Shown: one piece after another, positions 1-6,619 of the stretch
Layout: each line of letters begins with the position of its first letter
How positions within the stretch are numbered: position 1 is the stretch's first letter
Assembly (NCBI GenBank): GCA_050297535.1
Contig: JBNKSV010000009.1
Coordinates: forward strand, 1-64,000
DNA length: 64,000 nucleotides
Source: JAAGZL01 sp050297535
Lineage (GTDB): Bacteria > Pseudomonadota > Gammaproteobacteria > Chromatiales > Chromatiaceae
Reading direction: 5' to 3'
The notes under the pieces: model-generated
Database searches by the model: none
Told to the model about the DNA's origin: nothing
What the model saw: only the letters and a program-made list of their open reading frames with translations
Made by a program: the position numbers and the translations under genes

Positions 1-448
1 CCAGCTCTAACAGCTCGGCGTCGTCTACCATGTCCGCCTTGTTCATGTACACCACGATATAGGGTACGCCTACCTGACGGGACAGCAGGATGTGCTCACG
101 GGTCTGTGGCATCGGACCATCGGCAGCTGATACCACCAGAATAGCTCCGTCCATCTGCGCAGCACCCGTGATCATGTTCTTTACATAGTCAGCATGGCCT
201 GGGCAGTCTACGTGCGCATAGTGACGTATTGTCGATTCGTACTCCACGTGCGCCGTAGCAATCGTGATTCCACGCTCCCGCTCTTCCGGGGCATTGTCAA
301 TCTGATCAAAGGCCTTGACCTCACCACCGTGAGTCTCTGCCATTACCTTCGTCAGCGCCGCTGTCAACGTCGTCTTTCCATGGTCTACGTGACCAATCGT
401 TCCTACATTTACATGCGGCTTCTTACGTTCGAATTTTTCCTTGGACAT
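1..448 (-). CDS. tuf: Elongation factor Tu, N-terminal part (cut by window edge)
   Basis: GTPase that carries aminoacyl-tRNA to the ribosomal A site. The visible 149 codons begin MSKEKFERKKPHVNVGTIGH and contain the P-loop GHVDHGKTT, the switch region with RGITIATAHVEY and the DCPGHADYVKNM G3 segment, followed by NKADMVDD (G4). The ATG at 448-446 is preceded by GGAGATT. The rest of the gene lies to the left of the window. It follows tRNA-Tyr, tRNA-Gly and tRNA-Thr on the same strand, the classic tRNA-tufB arrangement of Gammaproteobacteria, so all four are probably co-transcribed from the promoter near 1100-1129. Confidence 0.97.
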   Translation of the reverse strand, partial: MSKEKFERKKPHVNVGTIGHVDHGKTTLTAALTKVMAETHGGEVKAFDQIDNAPEERERGITIATAHVEYESTIRHYAHVDCPGHADYVKNMITGAAQMDGAILVVSAADGPMPQTREHILLSRQVGVPYIVVYMNKADMVDDAELLEL

Positions 449-535
449 CGAATTTAATCTCCAAATAGATTCTTCAAAATTAAAAGTTATTAAGACAAAT
501 TCACGCGCTAATTCCGCACGCCCCAGCTACAAAAC

Positions 536-611
536 TGGAGCCCAGGAGCAGATTTGAACTGCCGACCTCACCCTTACCAAGGGTGCGCTCTACCGACTGA
601 GCTACCCGGGC
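536..611 (-). tRNA. tRNA-Thr (anticodon GGT)
   Basis: On the minus strand a 76-base cloverleaf starts GCCCGGGTAGCTCAG, has the anticodon loop CTTGGTAAG (anticodon GGT), the T loop GTTCAAATC and an encoded CCA end. Acceptor arms GCCCGGG and CCTGGGC pair. It lies 88 bases upstream of tuf in the Tyr-Gly-Thr-tuf unit. Confidence 0.96.
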
Positions 612-649
612 CTAAACCCCTAGAGCCAAGATCCCAGGCCCTGCATTCA

Positions 650-723
650 TGGAGCGGGTGATGGGAATCGAACCCACGTATTCAGCTTGGAAGGCTGAAG
701 TTCTACCATTGAACTACACCCGC
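650..723 (-). tRNA. tRNA-Gly (anticodon TCC)
   Basis: On the minus strand a 74-base cloverleaf starts GCGGGTGTAGTTCAATGG, has the anticodon loop CTTCCAA (anticodon TCC), the T loop GTTCGATTC, acceptor pairing GCGGGTG/CACCCGC and an encoded CCA. It is the middle tRNA of the Tyr-Gly-Thr-tuf unit. Confidence 0.96.
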
Positions 724-795
724 GCTGACTCGATTTCAAACCACCGCGCCGCTTATAACACCATATTAATGGTAACAATGGAGGACAAATGCCCC

Positions 796-873
796 GTCGA
801 ACCTCCACCGACCCTCATTCTCCCCAAACACACTACGGAGGACTGCTCTAACCTTGGTGGAGGGAGGAGGATT
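796..873. repeat. Direct repeat copy 1 (tRNA-Tyr 3' end plus downstream flank)
   Basis: About 78 bases repeated at 941-1018 with a constant offset of 145 and a handful of mismatches, mostly at 811-819. On the minus strand each copy runs from the 3' end of tRNA-Tyr through a GTTTGGGGAG stretch to GGAGGTTCGAC. Confidence 0.85.
855..873 (-). pseudogene. Duplicated 3' end of tRNA-Tyr (19-base fragment)
   Basis: The 19 bases at 855-873 match the 3' end of tRNA-Tyr at 1000-1018, CCA included, with one mismatch (865 versus 1010). No other part of the tRNA is present. The same length of tRNA-Tyr end is known to recur in the rtT repeats behind tyrT in Escherichia coli, so this may be the local equivalent. 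Confidence 0.75.
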
Positions 874-877
874 ATTC

Positions 878-937
878 AGGCCTGCGGCCTTCACCCTCCG
901 GGTTGTTGCTTCGCAACACTCTCCGCCGCTTCGCGGC
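878..937. repeat. String of four small hairpins with three-base loops
   Basis: Four successive perfect stems, each closed by a three-base loop: 878-890 (aggcc/ggcct, loop tgc), 893-903 (accc/gggt, loop tcc), 904-918 (tgttgc/gcaaca, loop ttc) and 925-937 (gccgc/gcggc, loop ttc). On the minus strand the last two contain GCGAAGC, a heptamer known to form an unusually stable DNA mini-hairpin. The string sits between the two copies of the tRNA-Tyr repeat. A similar string lies at 3683-3746 beside tRNA-Gln. Confidence 0.7.
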
Positions 938-940
938 TCC

Positions 941-1018
941 GTCGAACCTCCACCGGTTCTCATCCTCCCCAAACACACTACGGAGGACTGCTCTAACCTT
1001 GGTGGAGGGGGGAGGATT
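941..1018. repeat. Direct repeat copy 2 (includes 3' end of the intact tRNA-Tyr)
   Basis: Partner of 796-873. The left boundary is the string gtcgaacct, which resembles half of a tRNA T arm and follows the hairpin string at 878-937 after three bases. The right end is the 3' end of the functional tRNA-Tyr. Confidence 0.85.
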
Positions 1019-1084
1019 CGAACCTCCGAAGGCGGAGCCGTCAGATTTACAGTCTGATCCCTTTGGCCACTCGGGAACCCCTCC
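1000..1084 (-). tRNA. tRNA-Tyr (anticodon GTA)
   Basis: On the minus strand an 85-base class II tRNA starts GGAGGGGTTCCCGAGTGG, has the anticodon loop CTGTAAATC (anticodon GTA), a long variable arm, the T loop GTTCGAATC and an encoded CCA. It is the first gene of the tRNA-tuf unit. Its last 19 bases, plus about 59 bases downstream, occur again 145 bases further on (796-873). Confidence 0.96.
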
Positions 1085-1099
1085 AAATGTAAGCGGGCT

Positions 1100-1129
1100 A
1101 TTTTCAGTTAGATTGACCCTGCATGTCAA
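1100..1129 (-). promoter_or_regulatory. Probable sigma-70 promoter of the tRNA-Tyr-Gly-Thr-tuf unit
   Basis: A perfect -35 box TTGACA (1129-1124) is followed after 18 bases by GAAAAT (1105-1100), then by a GC-rich discriminator GCCCGC, as expected of a stringently controlled stable-RNA promoter. The tRNA-Tyr 5' end is at 1084. The -10 box is weak, so the exact position is uncertain. Confidence 0.55.
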
Positions 1130-1149
1130 CATCTAACAAGATGTTTTTA
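1128..1149 (+). terminator. Hairpin plus T run on the plus strand
   Basis: Stem aacatct (1128-1134) pairs with agatgtt (1139-1145) around an aaca loop and is followed by T residues to 1148. It would stop plus-strand transcription, yet no plus-strand gene precedes it. It overlaps the -35 box of the tRNA promoter, so it may instead be fortuitous. Confidence 0.35.
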
Positions 1150-1192
1150 GCCATTTTTCCCCGTAAAATACTGACTTTTTGTTACGGCTGGA

Positions 1193-1771
1193 TTAAATTG
1201 AGTTCAGCTCCTTCATCACCGAATGATATTCGCCCTGCAGTAATCCGGGGAAAAAATCAGCAGCGCGCTCCAACCCTGACTCAATCGCAACCGCATCGTC
1301 ACGCGATGGATTGCCCAACACATAATCAACCACCAGATCACGCTCACCCGGATGATCTATACCAATACGCAACCGCCAGAATCCTTTGTCATCCATAGCG
1401 CTGATGATGTCCCGCAGACCGTTATGACCGGCATGCCCACCATCTTTTTTCAGCCTAACCTCACCCACACGCAGATCCAGTTCATCATGGGCCACCAATA
1501 TCTGAGACACATCTATCTTGAAATACTTCGCCAAACTAGAAACAGACTGACCACTCCTGTTCATATATGTCGAAGGCTTCAACAGCCAGCACTCGTCACC
1601 GCCGACTCTGACACGACAGGCCGACCCATAAAATCTGCTCTCTAATTTAAATTCACTTGCGTAGCGTCGAGCTAACAGGTCCACAAACCAAAAACCGGCA
1701 TTATGGCGATTCAGCTCATATTGCCTACCCGGATTACCCAGACCTACAACCAGTTGGATGGAAGATGCCAC
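1193..1771 (-). CDS. pth: Peptidyl-tRNA hydrolase
   Basis: Cleaves peptidyl-tRNA released by stalled ribosomes and recycles the tRNA. The protein (192 residues from the chosen start) has the family signature VVGLGNPGRQYELNRHNAGF near the N terminus with the catalytic His in RHNAGF, then LLKPSTYMNRSG, VAHDELDL and GGHAGHNGLRDI. I chose the GTG at 1771-1769, giving VASSIQLVVGLG; the longer GTG start at 1801 lies inside a strong hairpin (1787-1815) and adds ten non-conserved residues. It follows rplY as in the usual prs-rplY-pth order. The ychF gene that often follows pth is absent here; the tRNA-tuf unit comes next. Confidence 0.95.
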   Translation of the reverse strand: MASSIQLVVGLGNPGRQYELNRHNAGFWFVDLLARRYASEFKLESRFYGSACRVRVGGDECWLLKPSTYMNRSGQSVSSLAKYFKIDVSQILVAHDELDLRVGEVRLKKDGGHAGHNGLRDIISAMDDKGFWRLRIGIDHPGERDLVVDYVLGNPSRDDAVAIESGLERAADFFPGLLQGEYHSVMKELNSI

Positions 1772-1786
1772 TACGATTAACTTGAA

Positions 1787-1815
1787 CCGAGAACAGGGCA
1801 CACCCCTGTTCTCGG
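1787..1815 (-). terminator. Strong hairpin between rplY and pth
   Basis: A perfect 12-base-pair stem, ccgagaacaggg (1787-1798) with its complement at 1804-1815, around a 5-base loop. On the minus strand it lies 13 bases after the rplY stop and is followed by TTCAAGTTAATC, a poor U tract. It could be a weak terminator, an RNA-processing site or an attenuator lowering pth expression relative to rplY. Confidence 0.6.
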
Positions 1816-1828
1816 CCCAATCCGTTCC

Positions 1829-2464
1829 TTACTCAGCAGCGCCTTCTGCTTCACCAGATGAATCACCTTCTTCCTCATCTGCCGCACCATGCGCACTATG
1901 TATTGATACAACGAGGGCATCTTGCTCCTCACCTTGCGCCAAGGCTGGAATCTCAACACCTTTAGGCAAAACAAGCTGAGATAGATGCACATTATCACCA
2001 ATCTCCATCTTGGACATATCAACGCCGATAAACTCCGGCAGATCCTTCGGCAAACAAATTACTTCCACACTGGTGGCGGAATGAGAAACAGCCCCGCCCA
2101 TCTTGACGCCAGGAGCAACATCTTCGCCAACAAAGTGAAGAGGTACGCTGGTGCGAATCTTGGTGTCAGCAGACACGCGCTGAAAATCAGCATGCATTAC
2201 CAACGGCCTTGCCGGATGGCGCTGCAGATCCTTCAGGATCACCTGCTCGGCCTTGCCATCAATCTTCAAGCTCAGGATGTGCGAGTAAAAGGCCTCATGC
2301 TCCAGGTGCTGTATCAACTCATTATGCAAAAGCGAGATCATCTTTGGCTCGGATTTCCCGCCATAGACAATCCCAGGTACTTGGCCGGTGTGACGCAGGC
2401 GGCGGCTCGCACCCTTCCCCGCATCTGCACGCGACTGTGCATTAATTTCAAATTCATTCTTCAT
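1829..2464 (-). CDS. rplY: 50S ribosomal protein L25 (general stress protein CTC form)
   Basis: Binds 5S rRNA in the large ribosomal subunit. The 211-residue protein has the N-terminal L25 domain (NAQSRADAGKGASRRLRHTG, then GIVYGG and VILKDLQRHP) followed by the CTC beta domain (VPLHFVGED, GVKMGG, LPKDLPEFI) and an acidic Glu/Ala tail of about 20 residues. The ATG at 2464 has GGAGAAG upstream; an in-frame TTG further upstream has no such support. Lies in the prs-rplY-pth operon. Confidence 0.96.
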   Translation of the reverse strand: MKNEFEINAQSRADAGKGASRRLRHTGQVPGIVYGGKSEPKMISLLHNELIQHLEHEAFYSHILSLKIDGKAEQVILKDLQRHPARPLVMHADFQRVSADTKIRTSVPLHFVGEDVAPGVKMGGAVSHSATSVEVICLPKDLPEFIGVDMSKMEIGDNVHLSQLVLPKGVEIPALAQGEEQDALVVSIHSAHGAADEEEGDSSGEAEGAAE

Positions 2465-2537
2465 GGTCTTCTCCAATAACAACCTACATAGTTAAAAAAC
2501 GCCACTCCCCCGCGACCAGGAAAGCAGCCTCTTGTTT

Positions 2538-2561
2538 GGATTGGCCCGAAAGGCACAATCC
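2538..2561 (-). terminator. Hairpin after prs
   Basis: Stem ggattg/caatcc with an inner gcc/ggc and a one-base bulge, starting about 12 bases after the prs stop codon on the minus strand. No clear T run follows, so it may be a processing or partial termination site between prs and rplY. Confidence 0.35.
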
Positions 2562-2572
2562 GAAATCTATCA

Positions 2573-3526
2573 TTACTCCATAAACAGGGAGCTTACCGAC
2601 TCGTTATGCGAGATGCGACGAATCGTCTCTGCCAGCAATTCCGCAACGCTGATCTGCCGAATCTTGTCACAGGCCTGCGCCTCTTCATTCAGCTGAATGG
2701 TGTTTGACACCACCAACTCATCCAGCACGGAACCGGTTATGTTCTTCACCGCCGGACCGGACAACACCGGATGCGTACAATAGGCCACAACCCGCTCGGC
2801 GCCGTGTTCCTTCAGGGCCTGCGCCGCCTTGCATAAAGTACCTGCGGTATCAACCATGTCGTCTATCAGGACACAGCTACGACCTTCCACATCCCCGATG
2901 ATATTCATCACTTTGGCCTCGTTGGCCTGAGGACGCCGCTTGTCGATAATAGCCAGATCGGCATCATCCAGTTGCTTGGCCAGGGCTCGCGCTCGCACTA
3001 CACCACCAACATCCGGCGAGACCACCATCAGATTCGGATACTTCTGACGCCAAACATCTCCCAGCAGGATCGGCAACGCATAGATATTATCCACAGGGAT
3101 GTCAAAGAACCCTTGGATCTGGTCTGCATGCAGATCTACCGTAAGCACGCGGTCGGCACCGGCTGCCGCCAGCTGCTTCGCCACCAGGCGCGCCGTTATC
3201 GGCACCCTAGCGGAACGAGGCCTTCTATCCTGTCTGGCATAACCATAGTAAGGTATTACCGCCGTGATCCTCTCAGCCGAAGCCCATTTCAGCGCATCAA
3301 TCAACACCAACAATTCCATCAAGTTATCATTGGTGGGATTGGAGGTGGACTGAATCACATAGATATCACGCCCACGTACATTCTCCTGAATCTCCGCCAT
3401 GACTTCGCCATCGCTGAATTTACCCACGACCGCACGCCCGAGACGCAACCTAAGGTGTGAGGTAATCTCCGCCACTAACTCATGGTTAGAGTTACCAGAA
3501 AAAATCATGATGCCGCTGTGTGGCAC
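2573..3526 (-). CDS. prs: Ribose-phosphate pyrophosphokinase (PRPP synthetase)
   Basis: Makes phosphoribosyl pyrophosphate from ribose 5-phosphate and ATP for purine, pyrimidine, histidine and tryptophan synthesis. The 317-residue protein is full length. It shows the ATP-site YYGYARQDR, the metal-binding DLHADQIQGFF, the flexible-loop KRRPQ and the PRPP loop VLIDDMVDTAGT. I keep the GTG start at 3526 because AGGAG lies seven bases upstream; the ATG six codons later has no ribosome site. It is preceded by tRNA-Gln and ispE on the same strand, the standard gammaproteobacterial order. Confidence 0.97.
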   Translation of the reverse strand: MPHSGIMIFSGNSNHELVAEITSHLRLRLGRAVVGKFSDGEVMAEIQENVRGRDIYVIQSTSNPTNDNLMELLVLIDALKWASAERITAVIPYYGYARQDRRPRSARVPITARLVAKQLAAAGADRVLTVDLHADQIQGFFDIPVDNIYALPILLGDVWRQKYPNLMVVSPDVGGVVRARALAKQLDDADLAIIDKRRPQANEAKVMNIIGDVEGRSCVLIDDMVDTAGTLCKAAQALKEHGAERVVAYCTHPVLSGPAVKNITGSVLDELVVSNTIQLNEEAQACDKIRQISVAELLAETIRRISHNESVSSLFME

Positions 3527-3563
3527 GGTATGACTCCTGAATCGCTGTGTATATAATATAGTA

Positions 3564-3638
3564 TGGCTGGGGCGCCAGGATTCGAACCTGGGTATGCAGG
3601 GATCAAAACCCTGTGCCTTACCGCTTGGCGACGCCCCA
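3564..3638 (-). tRNA. tRNA-Gln (anticodon TTG)
   Basis: On the minus strand a 75-base cloverleaf starts TGGGGCGTCGCCAAGCGG, has the anticodon loop TTTTGAT (anticodon TTG), the T loop GTTCGAATC, acceptor pairing TGGGGCG/CGCCCCA and an encoded CCA. It lies between ispE and prs. Its 5' 57 bases are duplicated upstream at 3748-3804. The window also encodes GatCAB, which can make Gln-tRNA by transamidation. Confidence 0.96.
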
Positions 3639-3641
3639 ATA
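3582..3641. repeat. Exact 60-base direct repeat, copy inside intact tRNA-Gln
   Basis: Identical to 3748-3807 with an offset of 166 bases. On the minus strand it covers three bases of leader and the tRNA from its 5' end to the T-loop sequence GGTTCGA. Confidence 0.95.
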
Positions 3642-3682
3642 AACTATCGTGTTCTCCTGCCGCCTAGCGCCAGGATTGCTCC

Positions 3683-3746
3683 GGACATCCTGTCCTTCGC
3701 CCCTCCGGGGCCGACTTCGCCGTCCAAATTCGCTCCCAGCGAATTT
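3683..3746. repeat. String of small hairpins with three-base loops beside tRNA-Gln
   Basis: Successive stems with three-base loops: 3683-3695 (ggaca/tgtcc, loop tcc), 3699-3711 (gcccc/ggggc, loop tcc), 3712-3722 (cgac/gccg with one mismatch, loop ttc) and 3726-3746 (aaattcgct/agcgaattt, loop ccc). The last stem is separated by one base from the truncated tRNA. The plan matches the string at 878-937, although the stems differ in sequence. Confidence 0.7.
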
Positions 3747-3747
3747 G

Positions 3748-3804
3748 TCGAACCTGGGTATGCAGGGATCAAAACCCTGTGCCTTACCGCTTGGCGACGC
3801 CCCA
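3748..3804 (-). pseudogene. Truncated tRNA-Gln copy (5' 57 bases)
   Basis: Identical to the 5' part of the intact tRNA-Gln through the D arm, anticodon arm and variable loop to GGTTCGA in the T loop. Then the sequence departs into a hairpin string (3683-3746). The T-stem 3' half and the 3' acceptor strand are missing, so it cannot fold as a working tRNA. It is upstream of the intact copy in transcription order. Confidence 0.9.
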
Positions 3805-3807
3805 ATA
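3748..3807. repeat. Exact 60-base direct repeat, truncated copy
   Basis: Partner of 3582-3641. Perfect identity suggests recent duplication or gene conversion with the intact tRNA-Gln. Confidence 0.95.
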
Positions 3808-3816
3808 GTCCCTTGC

Positions 3817-4662
3817 TTAACAAGCTTTCAATAAATCCTGAACAGGAGAGCTATTAAGTCCTCTCACTACCGCCCCGTTCATATGCGTCGGCAGTTTATT
3901 CAGTACCTTCCTTGCCTCTTCTTCGCTAGCAAATGATGCAAAAACTGTGGACCCGGTTCCGGTCAACCTTGCATCGCTGTAGTTGTTCAACCATCCGATG
4001 GCTTCCGCCACCTCAGGATGCCTTTTGCATACTACAGGCAAGCAGCCATTCTCCCTGCTGCCTGCAAAGAAGTCGGCTATTGTGATGCGGGGTGAGTCTC
4101 GTGTCAATTCTGGAGCGGAAAAAATCCCGGCCGTGGAGACGTGACAAGACGGAAACAGCAGCAGATACCAGGCGTCCGGAAGTGCCACAGGCTCAAGTCG
4201 CTCACCCACACCCTCGGCCCAGGCCGCTACGCCATGAACAAAGACCGGGACATCCGCGCCTAGTCTTAGCCCCAGTACCGACAATCTCTCGGTTGAGAAA
4301 CCAACCCCCCAAAGCCGGTTCAGAGCCAACAGCGTGGTAGCCGCATCGGAACTCCCACCACCCAGACCAGCCCCCATGGGTATGGTTTTCGCCAGCTCGA
4401 TCTCCACACCGGCCTCAATCCCGGCCTCAGCCTGAAGCAGGCGCGCGGCCTTTACCACCAAATCGGACTCTGCCGACACCCCTTCTACGTCACTGACCCT
4501 GACAATCTCCCCATCGTCTCGCAATCTAAATCTAATCCGATCTGCGAGATCTATGAACTGAAACACCGTTTGTAACAAATGGTAGCCATCGTCCCGGCGG
4601 CCGACTATGCGTAGCATAAGATTCAACTTGGCCGGAGCGGGCCATGCCTCTCCCCAGTTCAA
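3817..4662 (-). CDS. ispE: 4-diphosphocytidyl-2-C-methyl-D-erythritol kinase
   Basis: Phosphorylates the 2-hydroxyl of CDP-methylerythritol in the MEP route to isoprenoids. A 281-residue GHMP kinase with N-terminal PAPAKLNLMLRI, the phosphate loop PMGAGLGGGSSDAATTL and the C-terminal LTGTGSTVFASF. The first codon appears to be TTG at 4662, with AGGGGG upstream; no in-frame ATG exists nearby that keeps the conserved WPAPAKLN segment. It sits 12 bases after the TPR gene and upstream of tRNA-Gln and prs. Confidence 0.95.
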   Translation of the reverse strand: MNWGEAWPAPAKLNLMLRIVGRRDDGYHLLQTVFQFIDLADRIRFRLRDDGEIVRVSDVEGVSAESDLVVKAARLLQAEAGIEAGVEIELAKTIPMGAGLGGGSSDAATTLLALNRLWGVGFSTERLSVLGLRLGADVPVFVHGVAAWAEGVGERLEPVALPDAWYLLLFPSCHVSTAGIFSAPELTRDSPRITIADFFAGSRENGCLPVVCKRHPEVAEAIGWLNNYSDARLTGTGSTVFASFASEEEARKVLNKLPTHMNGAVVRGLNSSPVQDLLKAC

Positions 4663-4674
4663 CGGAAATTCCCC

Positions 4675-6414
4675 CTATATTCCCAAACGCTTTATGGCCT
4701 GCAACAGATACTTGTTTTCAGGGTGCTTCTTTAACGCCCCGCGCATAATTTTCTGCGCCTCCTGTTTATCGCCGGTCACCCATAGGAGTTCGCCCAGATG
4801 CGCGGCAATCTCCACATCCTGCAACATATCGAAAGCGCGCCGCAGATAACGTATGGCCTCCTTATGATTACCCAGCCGATACTGAACCCAGCCCATACTG
4901 TCCAGGATTGCGGGGGATTCCGGCTTCAAGGCGAGCGCCTTTTGAATATAGCCGAGGGCCTCCTGGTAGCGATCAGTTTGATCCGCCAAGGTATATCCCA
5001 GGGCATTCCATGCATCCGCATAATCCGGCTTATGCTTCAGGATGAAGCGGATATCTTTCTCCAGCACATCCACCTTTCCCAAGGCAGATGCAGACAACGC
5101 CCGGACATACAGCAGATCCAGGTCCTCCGGATGATCCTTAAGCGCCGCATTGTACAACTCCACCACCTTGTCGCTGGTAGAGTGTTTCCGCAAAATATCG
5201 CCCTCGAGCAGATACAGGTCCACTGAACGATTGGGCATACTGGCGCGCATCTTGGCGATAATGGCCCTGGCCTGTTCCAGTTTCCCCTGATCGGCCAGCA
5301 ATGCAGTTGATCTAGCCTGCGCATCAAACGCATAGTTGCCGTTTTTTACCCTGCCATACCACTCCAAGGCAGACTTCGCCTTGCCACCCTTCTCGGCGAT
5401 ACGGCCCAGATAGTAAGCGGCATCCATACCCCTCTTCTTGGATGGCAGGAGTGCATCGAAATAGCTTGCGGCCTGTTTCTCCTTCTTCAACTGCAGGGCG
5501 ATGATCCCCAAAGAAAAGCGAACATCCTCATCCTCCGGGGCCAGTTTGCTCAATTCCTTAAACTGCTGATATGCAAGTTCCGGCTTGTCCAGATCTATCA
5601 ACAAACGCGCATAGGACGAGCGCAAAGCCTTGCTCTTAGGTGACTGTTTCAAGGCCTTCTGCATAGCCCGCATCGCCCCCGCCGAATCCTTTTTTTCCAT
5701 GTAGATACGGCCCAAAAGCATATAGGCGTTTTCCATCTTCGGCTCGATATTTATAGCCTGCCGAATCTCCTTCTCGGCCACGTCAAGCTTCTTGGCCATA
5801 ACTGCAGTCAAGGCAAGCGCATAGCGCGCATCCGCATCTGACTGATAATCCAAGGCCAAGGACTGCATCAATCTAAGCGCCAGTTCTTTATCCTCCCCAG
5901 CACCAACAGCAATAACGGCCTGTACAAACCTGTCCTTGATATCCTTGTCTTGCAGCTCAACCGACACTTTAAGATGCTTAAGGGCCATCTCGAAATCACC
6001 AGCCTGCATATAAAGCATGACCGCAATCCGTCTAGCTACCGGTGATTCCGGATCAAAATCGATCCAGCGTTTTACCGCCACCAATCCCCCGGCCTGGTCT
6101 TTCTGCTGCAATGCGATCCTGGCGGCCCGTTCTGCGGCCACGGCATCATGCGCAAGTTCCGCTCCCTTTAGCTGATGTTTATACGCCTGACCAAGGTCGT
6201 TTCTTTGAATAGCGATCTCACCCGCCAGGATGTTATAGATGATATCCGCACTCAAGGAAGCAGGCGGAACATCAGTATCAGCAGGAGCCTCTTGTACGCG
6301 TTGATTTTCGGCAGTACCAGATTGGCTCTGACTAAAGACGGCGCCGCTATCTACGATCAAAACGACCGTAACAACAGTTACAGCGACTCTATTAAAGAAG
6401 GCATCGATCATCAT
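4675..6414 (-). CDS. Exported tetratricopeptide-repeat protein
   Basis: A 579-residue protein of stacked TPR-like helical pairs. Residues about 5-28 form a hydrophobic signal-type segment ending VFSQSQ, so it is probably periplasmic or membrane anchored. Repeat-like units run almost throughout, clearest in the C-terminal half (ADAWNALGYTLADQTDRY, SPAILDSMGWVQYRLGNH). Such proteins commonly precede lolB-ispE in Gammaproteobacteria, where a role in outer-membrane biogenesis is suspected; here lolB itself is absent and ispE follows directly. Start is the first of two adjacent ATG codons; no strong ribosome site is visible. Partners are not known. Confidence 0.85.
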   Translation of the reverse strand: MMIDAFFNRVAVTVVTVVLIVDSGAVFSQSQSGTAENQRVQEAPADTDVPPASLSADIIYNILAGEIAIQRNDLGQAYKHQLKGAELAHDAVAAERAARIALQQKDQAGGLVAVKRWIDFDPESPVARRIAVMLYMQAGDFEMALKHLKVSVELQDKDIKDRFVQAVIAVGAGEDKELALRLMQSLALDYQSDADARYALALTAVMAKKLDVAEKEIRQAINIEPKMENAYMLLGRIYMEKKDSAGAMRAMQKALKQSPKSKALRSSYARLLIDLDKPELAYQQFKELSKLAPEDEDVRFSLGIIALQLKKEKQAASYFDALLPSKKRGMDAAYYLGRIAEKGGKAKSALEWYGRVKNGNYAFDAQARSTALLADQGKLEQARAIIAKMRASMPNRSVDLYLLEGDILRKHSTSDKVVELYNAALKDHPEDLDLLYVRALSASALGKVDVLEKDIRFILKHKPDYADAWNALGYTLADQTDRYQEALGYIQKALALKPESPAILDSMGWVQYRLGNHKEAIRYLRRAFDMLQDVEIAAHLGELLWVTGDKQEAQKIMRGALKKHPENKYLLQAIKRLGI

Positions 6415-6492
6415 AATCTGTTAAACAGGTCAAACTTCAAAGACATTATATTAAACTCCTAGCCCACCTATAGGAAACCGCTGATAGAAGTG

Positions 6493-6504
6493 TGACACCT
6501 GTCA
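6493..6504. promoter_or_regulatory. Palindrome in the divergent TPR/GGDEF intergenic region
   Basis: TGACA-CC-TGTCA is a perfect inverted repeat. It lies between the divergently transcribed TPR gene and the diguanylate cyclase gene, 22 bases upstream of a TATAAT box at 6527-6532. It could be an operator; no regulator can be assigned. Confidence 0.3.
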
Positions 6505-6619
6505 AATCAACAAGTTATGCCTACCCTATAATTAAAGTAACCCTTAATGGAGCCGTTCAGGGCATAGCGATCCACCCGTACAAAGTTTAGCAAACCAAGG
6601 GCGATCTCCTGGGGGCATT

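Noticed and set aside
649..1136. Several short frames across the tRNA genes
   Set aside because: They translate tRNA genes and the repeat around tRNA-Tyr; the repeated peptides come from the DNA repeat.
1772..1801. Longer pth start at GTG 1801
   Set aside because: The added residues are not conserved and the codon lies in a strong hairpin.
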